Shown here piece by piece: positions 27,283 to 38,265 of a DNA stretch of 64,000 nucleotides. Both the position numbers and the translations under genes were made by a program. The notes under the pieces were generated by a model. That model saw only the letters and a program-made list of their open reading frames with translations, made no database searches and was not told the DNA's origin. The DNA comes from Alviniconcha marisindica (lineage: Eukaryota; Mollusca; Gastropoda; Provannidae). Where the stretch lies: contig JABMCL010000958.1 in the NCBI GenBank assembly GCA_018857735.1, positions 95,001-159,000 on the forward strand, in the 5' to 3' direction. Every line of letters starts with the position of its first letter. Positions within the stretch are counted from its first letter, which is position 1.

Positions 27283-27559
27283 CCATAGTGATTGTCTTTT
27301 TCTCCAGTGCACTCTCATCCACAGTGATTGTCTTTTTCTCCAGTACACTCTCATCCACAGTGATTGCCTTTTTCTCCAGTGCACTCTCACCCACAGTGAT
27401 TGTCTTTTTCTCCAATGCACTCTCATCCACAGTGATTGTCTTTTTCTCCAGTGCACTCTCATCTACAGTGATTGTCTTTTTCTCCAGTGCACTCTCACCC
27501 ACAGTGATTGTCTTTTTCTCCAATGCACTCTCATCCACAGTGATTGTCTTTTTCTCCAG
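27283..27559 (+). repeat. 36-bp tandem array of the exon 15 acceptor region
   Basis: The unit 'gattgtctttttctccag' + 'tgcactctcatccacagt' repeats about eight times and the last unit is the real acceptor at 27559. Every copy is a usable-looking pyrimidine tract plus AG. Both strands stay open because 36 bp is 12 codons. Confidence 0.95.
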
Positions 27560-27670
27560 ACTACACCGGAGGTTCATGTAGCCTGATCAAGGACAGCTGC
27601 AGCAGCGACCCCTGCCAGAATGGAGGCACCTGTGTCACTCTTGCTGTGGGTTACACATGTCGGTGTGCTG
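27560..27670 (+). CDS. Exon 15: end of EGF 12 and most of EGF 13
   Basis: Acceptor ctttttctccag, donor gtaagt, phase 1-1, 111 nt. It reads NYTGGSCSLIKDSCSSDPCQ then NGGTCVTLAVGYTCRCA. The acceptor is the last unit of the tandem array immediately upstream. Confidence 0.93.
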
Positions 27671-27703
27671 GTAAGTAACAATGTGCCAGTGTGCTTCCCT
27701 CCC

Positions 27704-27742
<39 letters not shown>

Positions 27743-30614
27743 CTTTCTCTCTGATCAGTTTCACTCATTGTCTGTGTGCATCAATCAGGCCATCTGTCTG
27801 TAACAGACACCTTAACGTTGGTATATTCTCAGCAGCTATCAGTGCCACATCTTTTTAAATGTTGCATGACGATAACCACCATGGAGCTTTGTCATAACAG
27901 TTTGAATGACCTTGATCTGTTTTTAAAGGAAAAGTTCAAAGTTTTTAAGTATGCAAAATGACCAGTGAAATGATTGACTAATGACAAACGAGTCACTAGT
28001 TTCAGATTGTTTGTTTTTTAAACTGGTTTTTAATTGATTTTATTTTCTGTAGGCTGGCCAAGACTAGTCTTGGGTTCTCCATCAGTCACATGACTGATTC
28101 TCTAAAGTGACATCAGTCTAAGGAACCTGTGTGGATGCTATCTTGGATTGATCATTGCATGTGTATACATGTGTGATCGACATGAAACATCTAGTTATGC
28201 CAGCCTACTCTGATGCAGCAAACTGCAACAATTTTCAAAGAACCTAAAACATAACTCTGCACACATTCCCAAGAAATTGACCTGCTGTGAGGAGAAAATC
28301 GATGAAATTTGTGCAGTTTAAACATGCTGACTTTGCTGCTGCATCTCCTTATGCACATTATTTTGTGTTGTGAACACTTCACTGAGTGCAGTTTCGCTCA
28401 CTTCATGGAATATAGCGTGGGGTTCACTTCAAAGCAAAATTTGAAGCCTGCAGCATTCCCATCTGTGCACAAAGCACCAAAGCAGACTGGAAAACATGGA
28501 ACTTTGACCACCGCCACCATCACCACTACTGGCTGTGCCAGTGCCATCACTGTTGCTGCTGCTGTTGCTGCTGCTGAGACTGTGTCTGAAAGGAGAAAGA
28601 AGAACCTGGCAACGAGAAAATCTAACATGAAAGCCTACAGCAGAAAAGGCAGTGAAAGAAAGAAACTGTACACAAATGCCTGTGACAAAGAAAGAAAGAA
28701 CAAACCACAAATACCTGTGGCAAAGAAAGAAAGAACAAACCACAAATGCTGGTGGCAAACGAAAACTGACTGCCCTAATAAGGCAAGCAAACAGCTGACA
28801 CCAAATGAAAGAAAGAAAACAGCTGGAACCACCTCAAAACCCCAAACGGCAGCCTACCTGTGAGCCTATGGTGAGTAAACACCACCAAATCACAACAGTC
28901 TAATAGACTACTGTCTGCAACAAATGAGTGGATGACTACAGTCAAAGCCATAAGAGCACAGAAGCAATAATGACCTTTCCAACGACAAACAGATGGAAAG
29001 ACTAACTAACTATAGCTAACCTTAACTCTGTCTCTTCACTAACCTGGCTACCATCTAGAAAACAAAGGCTGCAGACTGAAAAAACAACAAATTGCTAATC
29101 AGGACTACCGATGACAAAGCATCGGGATGTAAACAAATGTAGACGAAAAGAGAAATGCAAAATGCCTGCCCTAATCAGGCAAGCTAACAGTGGGTACAAA
29201 ATGGCCAGCAAGCCAGAGATAAAAAAGAGGGAATGTATGGTGGAAGAGATGGAAAAAACAAAAACAAACTTTCTGAAATGAAAAAGAGGAGGCAGGAAAT
29301 AGCAACGAGCAACTTGACAAAGGCTGGATATAAGTAAATAATCCATGTACATGATACAACCCACTTAGCAATGACAACAACACTGTGAGGCATGAGATGT
29401 TCACAAAGTACCTCACACAAAGAAAGAGTGAGTGGTCTTGTTAAACCTCATCGGAGCTTCATCCTTGGAGATTGGAACTGGGAATATTTCCAAGTCAGTT
29501 ATCCTGTGGATATCCCTACATGCCTGACAGGCTCAGACTGATACTGCTGTATCCGTGTGGGTCTCTGGGACCAAGTATCAGCTTCATCTTCAGAGCTCAA
29601 GCTGGCCATTTTGCAGCATGTGGAATGCATAGTGTGACATAGTGCACTTATGTGAACATGATTTTGGCATTATGGCGACACTTTTGGCATGACAGAAAAT
29701 GCATTTTTTTGTGTATTTACATAACTCAAAATTAATCACAATTTCATCTCCACCATTGTTCTCAATGAGCTTCAGTGGAACTCATGTCAGAAATCGTCCA
29801 AAACCTAGGACTTGTCCTTTAAAATTACAACATGGTGGAAAGGTCTAAATGAAAATTTGCATTGTTTAAGTTCTGGTCTGTGTTTGAGCACGGTCATATA
29901 CATATCATTTCTTTCTTTAACTGTTGCTTGTAAAAATTAGAGCATTATTAACATTCGCAGATCTGGCAAGTTCAGTTGGCAATCTCCTTAAATATTGCTT
30001 TTTCTTAGAGACTGTTTAAATGAGACCTTTTCCAACTTTGCAGGATGGCAGTATCCATTAAGATATCAATATTCACACCAGTCTTTGGTGACCATGAAGG
30101 CATGATTAACTCAAACTGGCTTTCAAACTTGTGACCAGAGCAAGAATCATTGGAAAGCAAATGTTGGTTTGTGCAGTACTCTCCTAATAAATCAACTTGT
30201 TTGGAGGTATACATATTGGCTGTATTATCCAAGGTTCTACTAATCTGACCTTTTCAAATGGAAGGTCAGCTTACCCAAGGTATGGAAGGGTCAACCTTTT
30301 AAAATTATGGAGTGACTGATTAATTTCCTTGGTACATCAGAGTTATTGGAGGGAAAAGCTTTGTTCTGTGTAAAAATTGGTTGACATATGTAAGGAGTCA
30401 ACTCTTTAGAGGTCCAGTTTGGCAAGAAACTTTTACTGAGGTAAAGGATGTAGCTGGCCAGGAAAAAGGATCCGTTCTTCTTAACCGCACAGTCCACTTA
30501 AGCAAGGCTGACTTAAGGGGAGATCATTGAGTTGAGCAAACTTTATGCCCAAGACACACATTACAGATGTGTGTCTCTGTCACAAATGTTTTACTGTCTT
30601 TGTTTTACCTCCAG
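27671..30614. other. Intron 15, no host exon seen
   Basis: It holds a short CT run (27706-27735) and long unique-looking sequence. A 184-codon frame at 28309-28863 is rich in Lys, Thr and Ala with imperfect 'caaagaaagaaagaacaaaccacaa' duplication. It has no recognised domain and no splice context, and I do not call it a gene. Confidence 0.6.
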
Positions 30615-30761
30615 AGGGCTACAGTGGAGACAACTGCACCATAGAGGCTTCTGCCTGTGACTCCATCAACTGTCCTGTTGGTTCTGAATGCATCGAGGAG
30701 GACAGCACAGCTACCTGCCGGTGTGGTGCCAACCAGCTGATGAGTGGAGGCAGCTGCAAAG
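30615..30761 (+). CDS. Exon 16: end of EGF 13 and EGF 14
   Basis: Acceptor ttttacctccag, donor gtaaca, phase 1-1, 147 nt. It reads EGYSGDNCTIEASACDSINC, PVGSECIEEDSTATCRCG and ANQLMSGGSCK. The last EGF has a variant C-terminal loop (ANQLMSGGSC). It ends the EGF run. Confidence 0.93.
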
Positions 30762-30775
30762 GTAACAGTCACTTT

Positions 30776-31098
30776 TAGCCTCCTTAGTCCCTTCATTCCT
30801 GCCTGCCACCAGGGTTTCTTGAAGCTCAGCCTCCTCCATCTCTCCCTTCCTGCCTGCTGCCAGGGTTTCTTGAAGTTCAGCCTCCTCCCTCTTTTATTCT
30901 TGAAGCTCAGCCTCCTCAGTCCCTTCATTCCTGCCTGCCGCCAGGGTTTCTTGAAGCTCAGCCTCCTCCATCTCTCCCTTCCTGCCTGCCGCCAGGGTTT
31001 CTTGAAGCTCAGCCTCCTCCCTCCCTCCCTTCCTGCCTGCCACCAGGGTTTCTTGAAGCTCAGCCTCCTCCCTCTCTCCATTCCTGCCTGCCACGAGG
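30776..31098 (+). repeat. About 50-bp minisatellite just after the exon 16 donor
   Basis: The unit 'cctgcctgccaccagggtttcttgaagctcagcctcctcc' repeats about six times, beginning about 15 bp past the donor at 30762. It leaves both strands open for 120-158 codons, an effect of repeat structure. Confidence 0.93.
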
Positions 31099-32133
31099 GC
31101 TGTTGATTATCAGTCTGTAGTCAAGCTTCCTGGCTGTCCCTTTGTCCACTCTGCTGGGGCAGGTCAGTAGCATCCGTCTGTCTACGCCAGTGATCTGGGC
31201 CCATATGTATGAAGGGCAAATAGCCCCCTGGCCCTGAATCATGTTTACCTCTAAACACTGATGACGGTAAACACCTGGCACATGTGATGTGCATATGGGA
31301 CTATCTGGCTGCCTTAGACTTGTTTAAAGTGACTCACAAATTTTTCAGTGTTGAAGCAGCCTGTACACTGCAAAAAAGTGGCTGCTTGATGTTGATGTTA
31401 CTGACAGGATATTGTTGAAGAGAAAACTAACCCTTGTATAGACCGGCACCACCCCACATACCACCAAAGACCACAAACTATTCAAGAAATTTGGATTCAC
31501 ACATCAAGACACATAGTCAACCCAGGCAATGAAGAGAGGGATATGACAATCTGGAATGGGAAAGGGTCGTTGGGTCACTGACACACCTGCTACAGTCTGA
31601 CAGTGCTTCTTACATTTCAGTGAAAAATAGTGGAACTAATTATGGCTTGAGGTTCACCACTTGGGCCTATTGTTTTTCACTTTTAGTGAAGTTCATGCTT
31701 CTCATAGAGTTTTCCATTGAAGCTGTCTGAGTGAAACAATGTACACAACTTGACTGTGAACTATGACACATTGAAACTGACAAAGCTGTTATCAAGTGGT
31801 GTCCAGTTAGTTTCAAGTTTTTTATGTCATGTGTGTTGCATTGTTGGTAAAAAAAGAAGTTTTAAGGACTTTCCTGATCTAAAAATAAACACAAATATTT
31901 TGGAGCCTTCTGACAACTTGCATATGCAGAATGACAGCTGAAATTATGGACTCTTTAGCATATTGAGATCAGGGGCTATCCACCTTTAAGTTTACTTGCT
32001 CATCATACATGTGGGCCATGATGATGTGTATTAGTTCTTTTGCATTTTGTCTGCAGCCAGTTTATGGTGGGTCAATAGTGAACCCAGAATGACTGCAGGA
32101 GCATGTTTGAAATGGCTCTAATTTGTATTTCAG

Positions 32134-32287
32134 ACATGTCCAATGACTTTGATATCTACTTCACAAGACGTGGCAATGCCATGCGTTCCACCCAGCCATT
32201 CCGCATGACTGCAGACAGCCTGACGCTCATGTTCTGGATTGCTCCTCTGGCTGAAAGTGGTGATAATCCTGTGCAGCTGAGGCTGAG
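32134..32287 (+). CDS. Exon 17: LamG/pentraxin-like domain, part 1
   Basis: Acceptor tttgtatttcag, donor gtgagt, phase 1 in and 2 out, 154 nt. It reads DMSNDFDIYFTRRGNAM, RSTQPFRMTADSLTLMFWIA and PLAESGDNPVQLRL. 'LTLMFWI' is the core strand seen at this position in concanavalin-A-like/pentraxin folds. Confidence 0.9.
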
Positions 32288-32336
32288 GTGAGTGGACACA
32301 GAATGGTTATGTCTGTGGCAGTTTACCTGTAAGTTA

Positions 32337-32760
32337 GAACAAGAACCTTTGGCCAACGCCGTTTCTCCTATAGTGCTCCAAAGCAATGAAATTCACTCCC
32401 TTCTGACATCCATTACATTCAGTCCTCTCACGCCTTCAAAGCTACATTCTGCAACAAATGGTTTCAAATTTCAAATTCCATCTTCTTATTTGCCTGTCAT
32501 TCTCCCCCTTACCCTCCCTCTCTGCATGTTATATTCCTTCTGTGTGCCTGTGAGTGTGTGTGTGTGTGGGGGGGCATGATGTGTGAAGAATACAATATTA
32601 TGACTATAATTATTATTTCTGAGGTTTAATGTATAGATTGGGGAGGAGGGGGGTTGCTGATCTTGTAAAGTGCAGTGTGCTCACCCTTTGTTGGTGAGAA
32701 ACAGTGAGATACAGTGCTATGGAAATGACTGCTATTATTATTGATTATAATAGGCAGCTC
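32337..32760 (+). mobile_element. LINE 3' end fragment (family C), plus orientation
   Basis: 'cctttggccaacgccgtttc', 'gctccaaagcaatgaaattc', 'acattcagtcctctc' and the closing 'gtaaagtgcagtgtgctcacc..ggaaatgactgctattattatt' mirror the minus-strand copy at 24025-24400. Confidence 0.82.
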
Positions 32761-32862
32761 TGGTTGAGGTAAGTCACTATGGTAACTTAAGGCAGCCAGT
32801 GTCATAATCTCTTCTTTTTTTTTACAGTTTTTTTTTTTATCCATTGTTTTATGCTGGTACAC

Positions 32863-33135
32863 TTCTTGCTGGATGCCCTCCAAATTATAATCTGTAAGCG
32901 TAAAGTTCAAAAACTTCAAAGCAGTGCTGCCCACCTCATTTGTCGTATTGCCAGGTCTGACCACTTATCTCCAATCCTTTGTGCTCTACACTGGCTTACT
33001 GTCAGATCTTGTGTTCAGTACAAAATTCTTCTTACCTTTAAATCATTGAACAACCAAACCCCCCTACCTATCTCACAGGTCTTCTCGAACTGTATGTTCT
33101 GGCTCACCAATTCTTCTCATCTGCTGTTACTTGAC
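32863..33135 (+). mobile_element. LINE reverse transcriptase C-terminal fragment
   Basis: The frame reads KLQSSAAHLICRIARSDHLS, PILCALHWLTVRSCVQYK and ILLTFKSLNNQTP. 'LHWL.V..R.QYKILL.TFK.LN' is a hallmark of non-LTR reverse transcriptase ORFs after the palm domain. It is truncated by the 86-bp array. Confidence 0.88.
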
Positions 33136-33164
33136 TCCTTTGTGTTCCATCTGCTGTCAACAAA

Positions 33165-34130
33165 TTGTCCTTCCTGTACAGTTCACACTGAGGTAATTGG
33201 ATGCAGTGGGATTGGTGGTCACTGTGACTGATCCTTGTGATGTGACACATTGTCCTGTACAGTTCACACTGAGGTAATTGGATGCAGCGGGATTGGTGGT
33301 CATGGTGACTGATTCTTGGGATGTGACTCATTGTCCTTCCTGTACAGTTCACACTGAGGTAATTGGATGCAGTGGGATTGGTGGTCATGGTGACTGATTC
33401 TTGTGATGTAACACATGTCCTTCCTGTACAGTTTACACTAAGGTAACTGGATGCAGTGGGACTGGTGGTCACTGGACTGATTCTTGTGATGTGACACATT
33501 GTCTTGTACAGTTCACACTGAGGTAATTGGATGCAGCAGGATTGGTGGTCATGGTGACTGATCCTTGTGATGTGACACATTGTCCTTCCTGTACAGTTCA
33601 CACTGAGGTAACTTTGGGTGCAGCAGGATTGGTGGTCATGGTGACTGATCCTTGTGATGTGACACATTGTCCTTCCTGTACAGTTCACACTGAGGTAACT
33701 GGATGCAGCAGGATTGGTGGTCACTGTGACTGATTCTTGTGATGTGACACATTGTCCTTCCTGTACAGTTCACACTGAGGTAATTGGATGCAGTGGGATT
33801 GGTGGTCATGGTGACTGATCCTTATGATGTGACACATTGTCCTTCCTGTACAGTTCACACTGAGGTAATTGGATGCAGTGGGATTGGTGGTCATGGTGAC
33901 TGATCCTTGTGATGTGACACATTGTCCTTCTTGTACAGTTCACACTGAGGTAATTGGATGCAGTGGGATTGGTGGTCATGGTGACTGATCCTTATGATGT
34001 GACACATTGTCCTTCCTGTACAGTTCACACTGAGGTAATTGGATGCAGCAGGATTGGTGGTCTCAGTGACTGATCGTTACAATGTGACACATTGTCCTGA
34101 GGTAATTGGATGCAGTGGGATTGCTGGATT
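33165..34130 (+). repeat. About 86-bp minisatellite, about 11 copies
   Basis: The unit holds 'tgtccttcctgtacag', 'ttcacactgaggtaattgga', 'tgcagtgggattggtggtca' and 'gtgactgatccttgtgatgtg'. Each copy contains an acceptor-like pyrimidine tract + CAG, 11 bases, and a GAG|GTAATT donor-like site. Partial similarity to the exon 17 end (cctgtgcagctgaggctgag|gtgagtgg) is visible but weak. Confidence 0.93.
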
Positions 34131-34231
34131 GCTGGTCTCAGTAACTGATTCTGATACACTGAATAATTCTTGACACGCTGATAGTCCAACGTGATCATTA
34201 TAATGTTGCACTTGCTGACTTGGTGTTTCAG

Positions 34232-34450
34232 TAACGGTTCAACAATCTTGGCAGTGAACAAGGAAAACATCACATTTGGGTATGAGGACCCAGTCCAGCT
34301 TCAAGACACCAATCAGATTGTAACAGGGCTCAGGGACAATTATTGGAACCAGTTCGCTGTCACCTGGAATGGCTCACACTACGACTTGTATCTCAATGGG
34401 GTCGATATGGCTGGCGGTGTCACCAGCGCAGGATTTCCATCACAAAATGA
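34232..34450 (+). CDS. Exon 18: LamG/pentraxin-like domain, part 2
   Basis: Acceptor cttggtgtttcag, donor gtaagt, phase 2-2, 219 nt. It reads SNGSTILAVNKENITFGYED, PVQLQDTNQIVTGLRDNYWN, QFAVTWNGSHYDLYLNGVDM and AGGVTSAGFPSQN. 'W.QFAVTW.....DLYLNG' is the classic LamG/pentraxin strand pair. Confidence 0.95.
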
Positions 34451-34978
34451 GTAAGTACTTTTCTTTTACCTGGAGGTTATCATTCAGAGAGTCACCTTGG
34501 TGACGACCATCATGACTGAGTGTCACATTGAAAATAAGATCCCAATGCATAAACAGTTAATGGTTAATATTAACACTAATATGAAAATAAAAAAACATGT
34601 GTGAGTTTTTGGGGTAAGCTCCTTTTTTTAGGAAACAAAACAACAGTCAAACAGTGATAAATGAAAATATACTTATCTGGTTGTGGTTGTGGTGTGCTGA
34701 ATGCCCAGAGTGTTTGGAATAATATAATGAAAATAGTTGTGAAGATGGCAACTGATGATGGTAATGACAGTTTCAATAATGTATGTAATACAACTGTGTT
34801 TGATGAATACAATACAGTACAACTTTATTGTCTCTATGTAGAGAAATTTGCTTTCTGGCTTGTCATTTACATAAAAACATTCAATACAGTTAACAATAAA
34901 ACATCAACAACTCAATAAAACATGGAGCTAAAAACTGCTCAAATACAAGGAATACATAACAATAACAATGTTAATGTA

Positions 34979-35052
34979 CACACACACACATACACATATG
35001 CACGCACGCACGCACACACGCATGCACACACACACCCACCTACACACACACA

Positions 35053-35083
<31 letters not shown>

Positions 35084-35223
35084 CACATTATTATTCTGGC
35101 TCACCAGTAACTTAAAATATTCAATAAATTGCAATAAAACAAAATTCCTTAAACAATAAAATGTTAAAATCGAAACACTCAATCAACCACAACATATAGA
35201 TTATAGTAACATATTAAATCCAG

Positions 35224-35309
<86 letters not shown>

Positions 35310-35513
35310 ACACATTATTATTCTGGCTCACCAATAACTGAAAACGTTCAATAAATATTATAATAAAAGAATCATTCCTTAAGTAAACATCAAAACACTA
35401 AAATCGACTGCAACATATAATATATAAACAGCATTTATGAGGCAACATTAAATCCAGGCAATATATATATAAATTTAAATTTCACACATGCATGCACGCA
35501 CGCACGCATGCAT

Positions 35514-35586
<73 letters not shown>
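34979..35586. repeat. (CA)n arrays with a tandem duplication of about 225 bp
   Basis: CA at 34979-35088, 35224-35313 and 35507-35586. The segment 'ttattattctggctcacca' to 'attaaatccaggca' is present twice (35088-35224 and 35313-35461), so CA arrays sit at the duplication joints. Confidence 0.9.
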
Positions 35587-35587
<1 letters not shown>

Positions 35588-35711
35588 GTGTACTTTACAA
35601 CATGCCATCAAGTCACTCAGTAATGTGTGTAATACATCTATCTTTGATGATTACTTTGCAACTTACCATCAAGTCACCAAACTGAGCACCCACCCACTGT
35701 TGTTCCCACAG

Positions 35712-35983
35712 ACTAGTGTACATCTACATCGGTGCTGACTTCAAAGGCTACATCTCCCAGGTGACAGTGTGGGGGCGGATGATGTCATTGCGAACAGAAG
35801 CACTGTCAATGTACAGTGACCCCTTCAACCCTTCAAGCACAGACCTGCTTGCACGCTGGAGTGGCTACCAGCTATCTGACAACCTGTGGGCACGAGTCAT
35901 CCACCCCAGCATTGCAAAGACTTCCGAGATGGTGTGTGACAATGGACAGTCTGGGCCAGATGCCTGCAGTGCTCCATCACCAG
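35712..35983 (+). CDS. Exon 19: LamG/pentraxin-like domain, part 3, and linker
   Basis: Acceptor ttgttcccacag, donor gtcagt, phase 2 in and 1 out, 272 nt. It reads ELVYIYIGADFKGYISQVTV, WGRMMSLRTEALSMYSDP and LLARWSGYQLSDNLWARVIH, ending CDNGQSGPDACSAPSPG. 'YIGADFKGYISQVTVWGR' matches the closing strands of pentraxin/LamG folds. Confidence 0.95.
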
Positions 35984-36264
35984 GTCAGTTGGGAATCACT
36001 CTTTGTCTTTTTTCTTTTGTGGGTGTTGCAATAATTATGTCCGTATAGTGTTCTTTGCAACAGGGGAATTGAGTGGGATGAAGATGTCTTTGATAGTCTT
36101 TTACATGTCCAGCTGGATTTCCCAGGTCTTATCTGAACTTCAAACCGGACCTCTTCTTAAGCTGCCTGCCACTCTGTCTAACTCCTCTTACTCTTAAATG
36201 CTAATTATTCACCCTTAAAATAATGCTATGATACCGTCTCTTTTTCTATGTCTCTGTCTTTGTA

Positions 36265-36590
<326 letters not shown>

Positions 36591-36682
36591 CCCCACCCCC
36601 CCTCCAGACAAATACAAGTTTACCTAGATATACCTAATGCATGCATGCCGATATGTGCATAACACACGTGTGCATGTATGTA

Positions 36683-36696
36683 TGCACACACACACA

Positions 36697-36762
<66 letters not shown>
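36683..36762. repeat. (CA)n microsatellite
   Basis: About 80 bp CA array, 116 bp upstream of exon 20. Confidence 0.95.
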
Positions 36763-36878
36763 CTTTAATAACCTGCAAACAAGGTTTGAAACAGTTCTAA
36801 AGCAATACAAGGTTACACATTCTAACCGTTGCAGTTATGCATAATAATACTATTGATAATAAACTGTGTCCACTGCAG

Positions 36879-37043
36879 GCTTTGATTATGGATTTGGTTT
36901 TGTTTCACCAGACAAGGAACCCCCCACTGTGACAAGCTGTCCAGAGGAAATATCAGCTGCAACAGAGAGACTGGTGCAAGTGAATGATCATCTTCCTAAC
37001 ACGATGTTTGCTGGGGCAGTAAGGACTGTGTCAAACCTGGATC
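36879..37043 (+). CDS. Exon 20: HYR domain, N-terminal half
   Basis: Acceptor gtccactgcag, donor gtaagg, phase 1-1, 165 nt. It reads GFDYGFGFVSPDKEPPTVTS, CPEEISAATERLVQV and NDHLPNTMFAGAVRTVSNLD. 'D.EPPTVTSCPEEI' is the opening of a hyalin repeat (HYR). Confidence 0.9.
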
Positions 37044-37385
37044 GTAAGGAATACATGTTCTCATTTTGAGACTCTTTAATTAAACAAGATCCATCCATCT
37101 TTGCTCATGTCTAGTGTACTTAACCTCACATTCTTTCACAGATACAAAATATATGCATATGCCTTGGAAAGATGATGTATTTTGGTGATTTTTGTTGTTG
37201 TTGCTGTCTGGAATAAGATGATTTCACAGGGTTTATGTTAACGTGTAATTTCTGGTATTTTCCAAGTTAAGCATGGAGAGAGAAAAAAGCAATCAATCAG
37301 ACTGGTTTTTAAAACAAAAATCTTAAAAAGAGAGATAAATATCTACATAAATTAACACAGTACAATAAGAGAGAAAGATAGTGTA

Positions 37386-37388
<3 letters not shown>

Positions 37389-37460
<72 letters not shown>
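37389..37460. repeat. (TG)n microsatellite
   Basis: About 72 bp, followed by G-rich 'gtggggggtggggggggtc'. Confidence 0.95.
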
Positions 37461-37739
37461 ATGCATGTGTGTGTATGCATAGTGGGGGGTGGGGGGGGTC
37501 TGTGTGTGTGTTCATATCACAGTGGGGGGAGGGGTGTGTGTTCTAGATGGGGAAGGGAGAAGGATGTTTACTAGTACAGCTGTATTGGTAGTGTGGACAG
37601 CTGTGTATCTGACCGCTTAAAGTGAGTGCCTGACTGGTTTCCAGGAACAACTTTTGCCACTTTAAAGATGTTACACCCATTTGAAAAATGACTAGAGAAA
37701 TCACTGGTTTCATCCGCCATTGGTATAATTTGATGGGAA

Positions 37740-38010
37740 AACTAAAGCAGTCAATTGCCAAACAGGTGATATCTTGGTATTTGTTCATATTTTATAAAAC
37801 ACCAATCATTTGCAAAATAAAAAAATAAAAATTCTGAATATACATTCTGAAAGAGTGAATACAAGGATCTCTCTTTGAAATATTTCTTTCTGATCTCCAA
37901 CAAGTCAGCACACTCCATCAAGATATGTTTAACTGAGATTACAGCATTACATGCAACACAAACAGGAATCTCTTCTTTTCTCACAATAAAGGAATGTGTC
38001 AGATAAAAGT
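37740..38010 (-). mobile_element. LINE ORF2 C-terminal fragment (RNase H-type LINE)
   Basis: The reverse strand reads EEIPVCVACNAVISVKHILM then ECADLLEIRKKYF. The C-x-x-C..VKHILxEC motif is characteristic of I/Jockey-related LINE C-termini. It abuts another LINE at 38060. Confidence 0.72.
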
Positions 38011-38059
38011 GACCAGTGTGTAGCCTATTTAAAACAATGTTTTCTTTCCTTGTATTGTA

Positions 38060-38195
38060 AATAATAATAATAATGTACAGTCATCATGTACACATCAACA
38101 CCCCAAGCGCTCACATGATACGTATTAACCATAATACAATATTTTATACACATGTAGAGCACATACCGAAAGAATATACATAAGGTATTATATGG

Positions 38196-38265
<70 letters not shown>

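Noticed and set aside
27257..27577. Reverse-strand 12-residue repeat protein (SALEKKTITVDE)
   Set aside because: The 36-bp unit is the acceptor array of exon 15; it is explained by intronic tandem duplication.
28309..28863. 184-codon open frame
   Set aside because: Lys/Thr/Ala-rich with internal duplication, no domain, no start or splice context, inside an intron of the main gene; chance or repeat-derived.
33104..33724. 206-codon reverse frame with repeating NCTGRTMCHITRIS-type peptides
   Set aside because: It is the 86-bp minisatellite read in reverse; the frame is kept open by the repeat.
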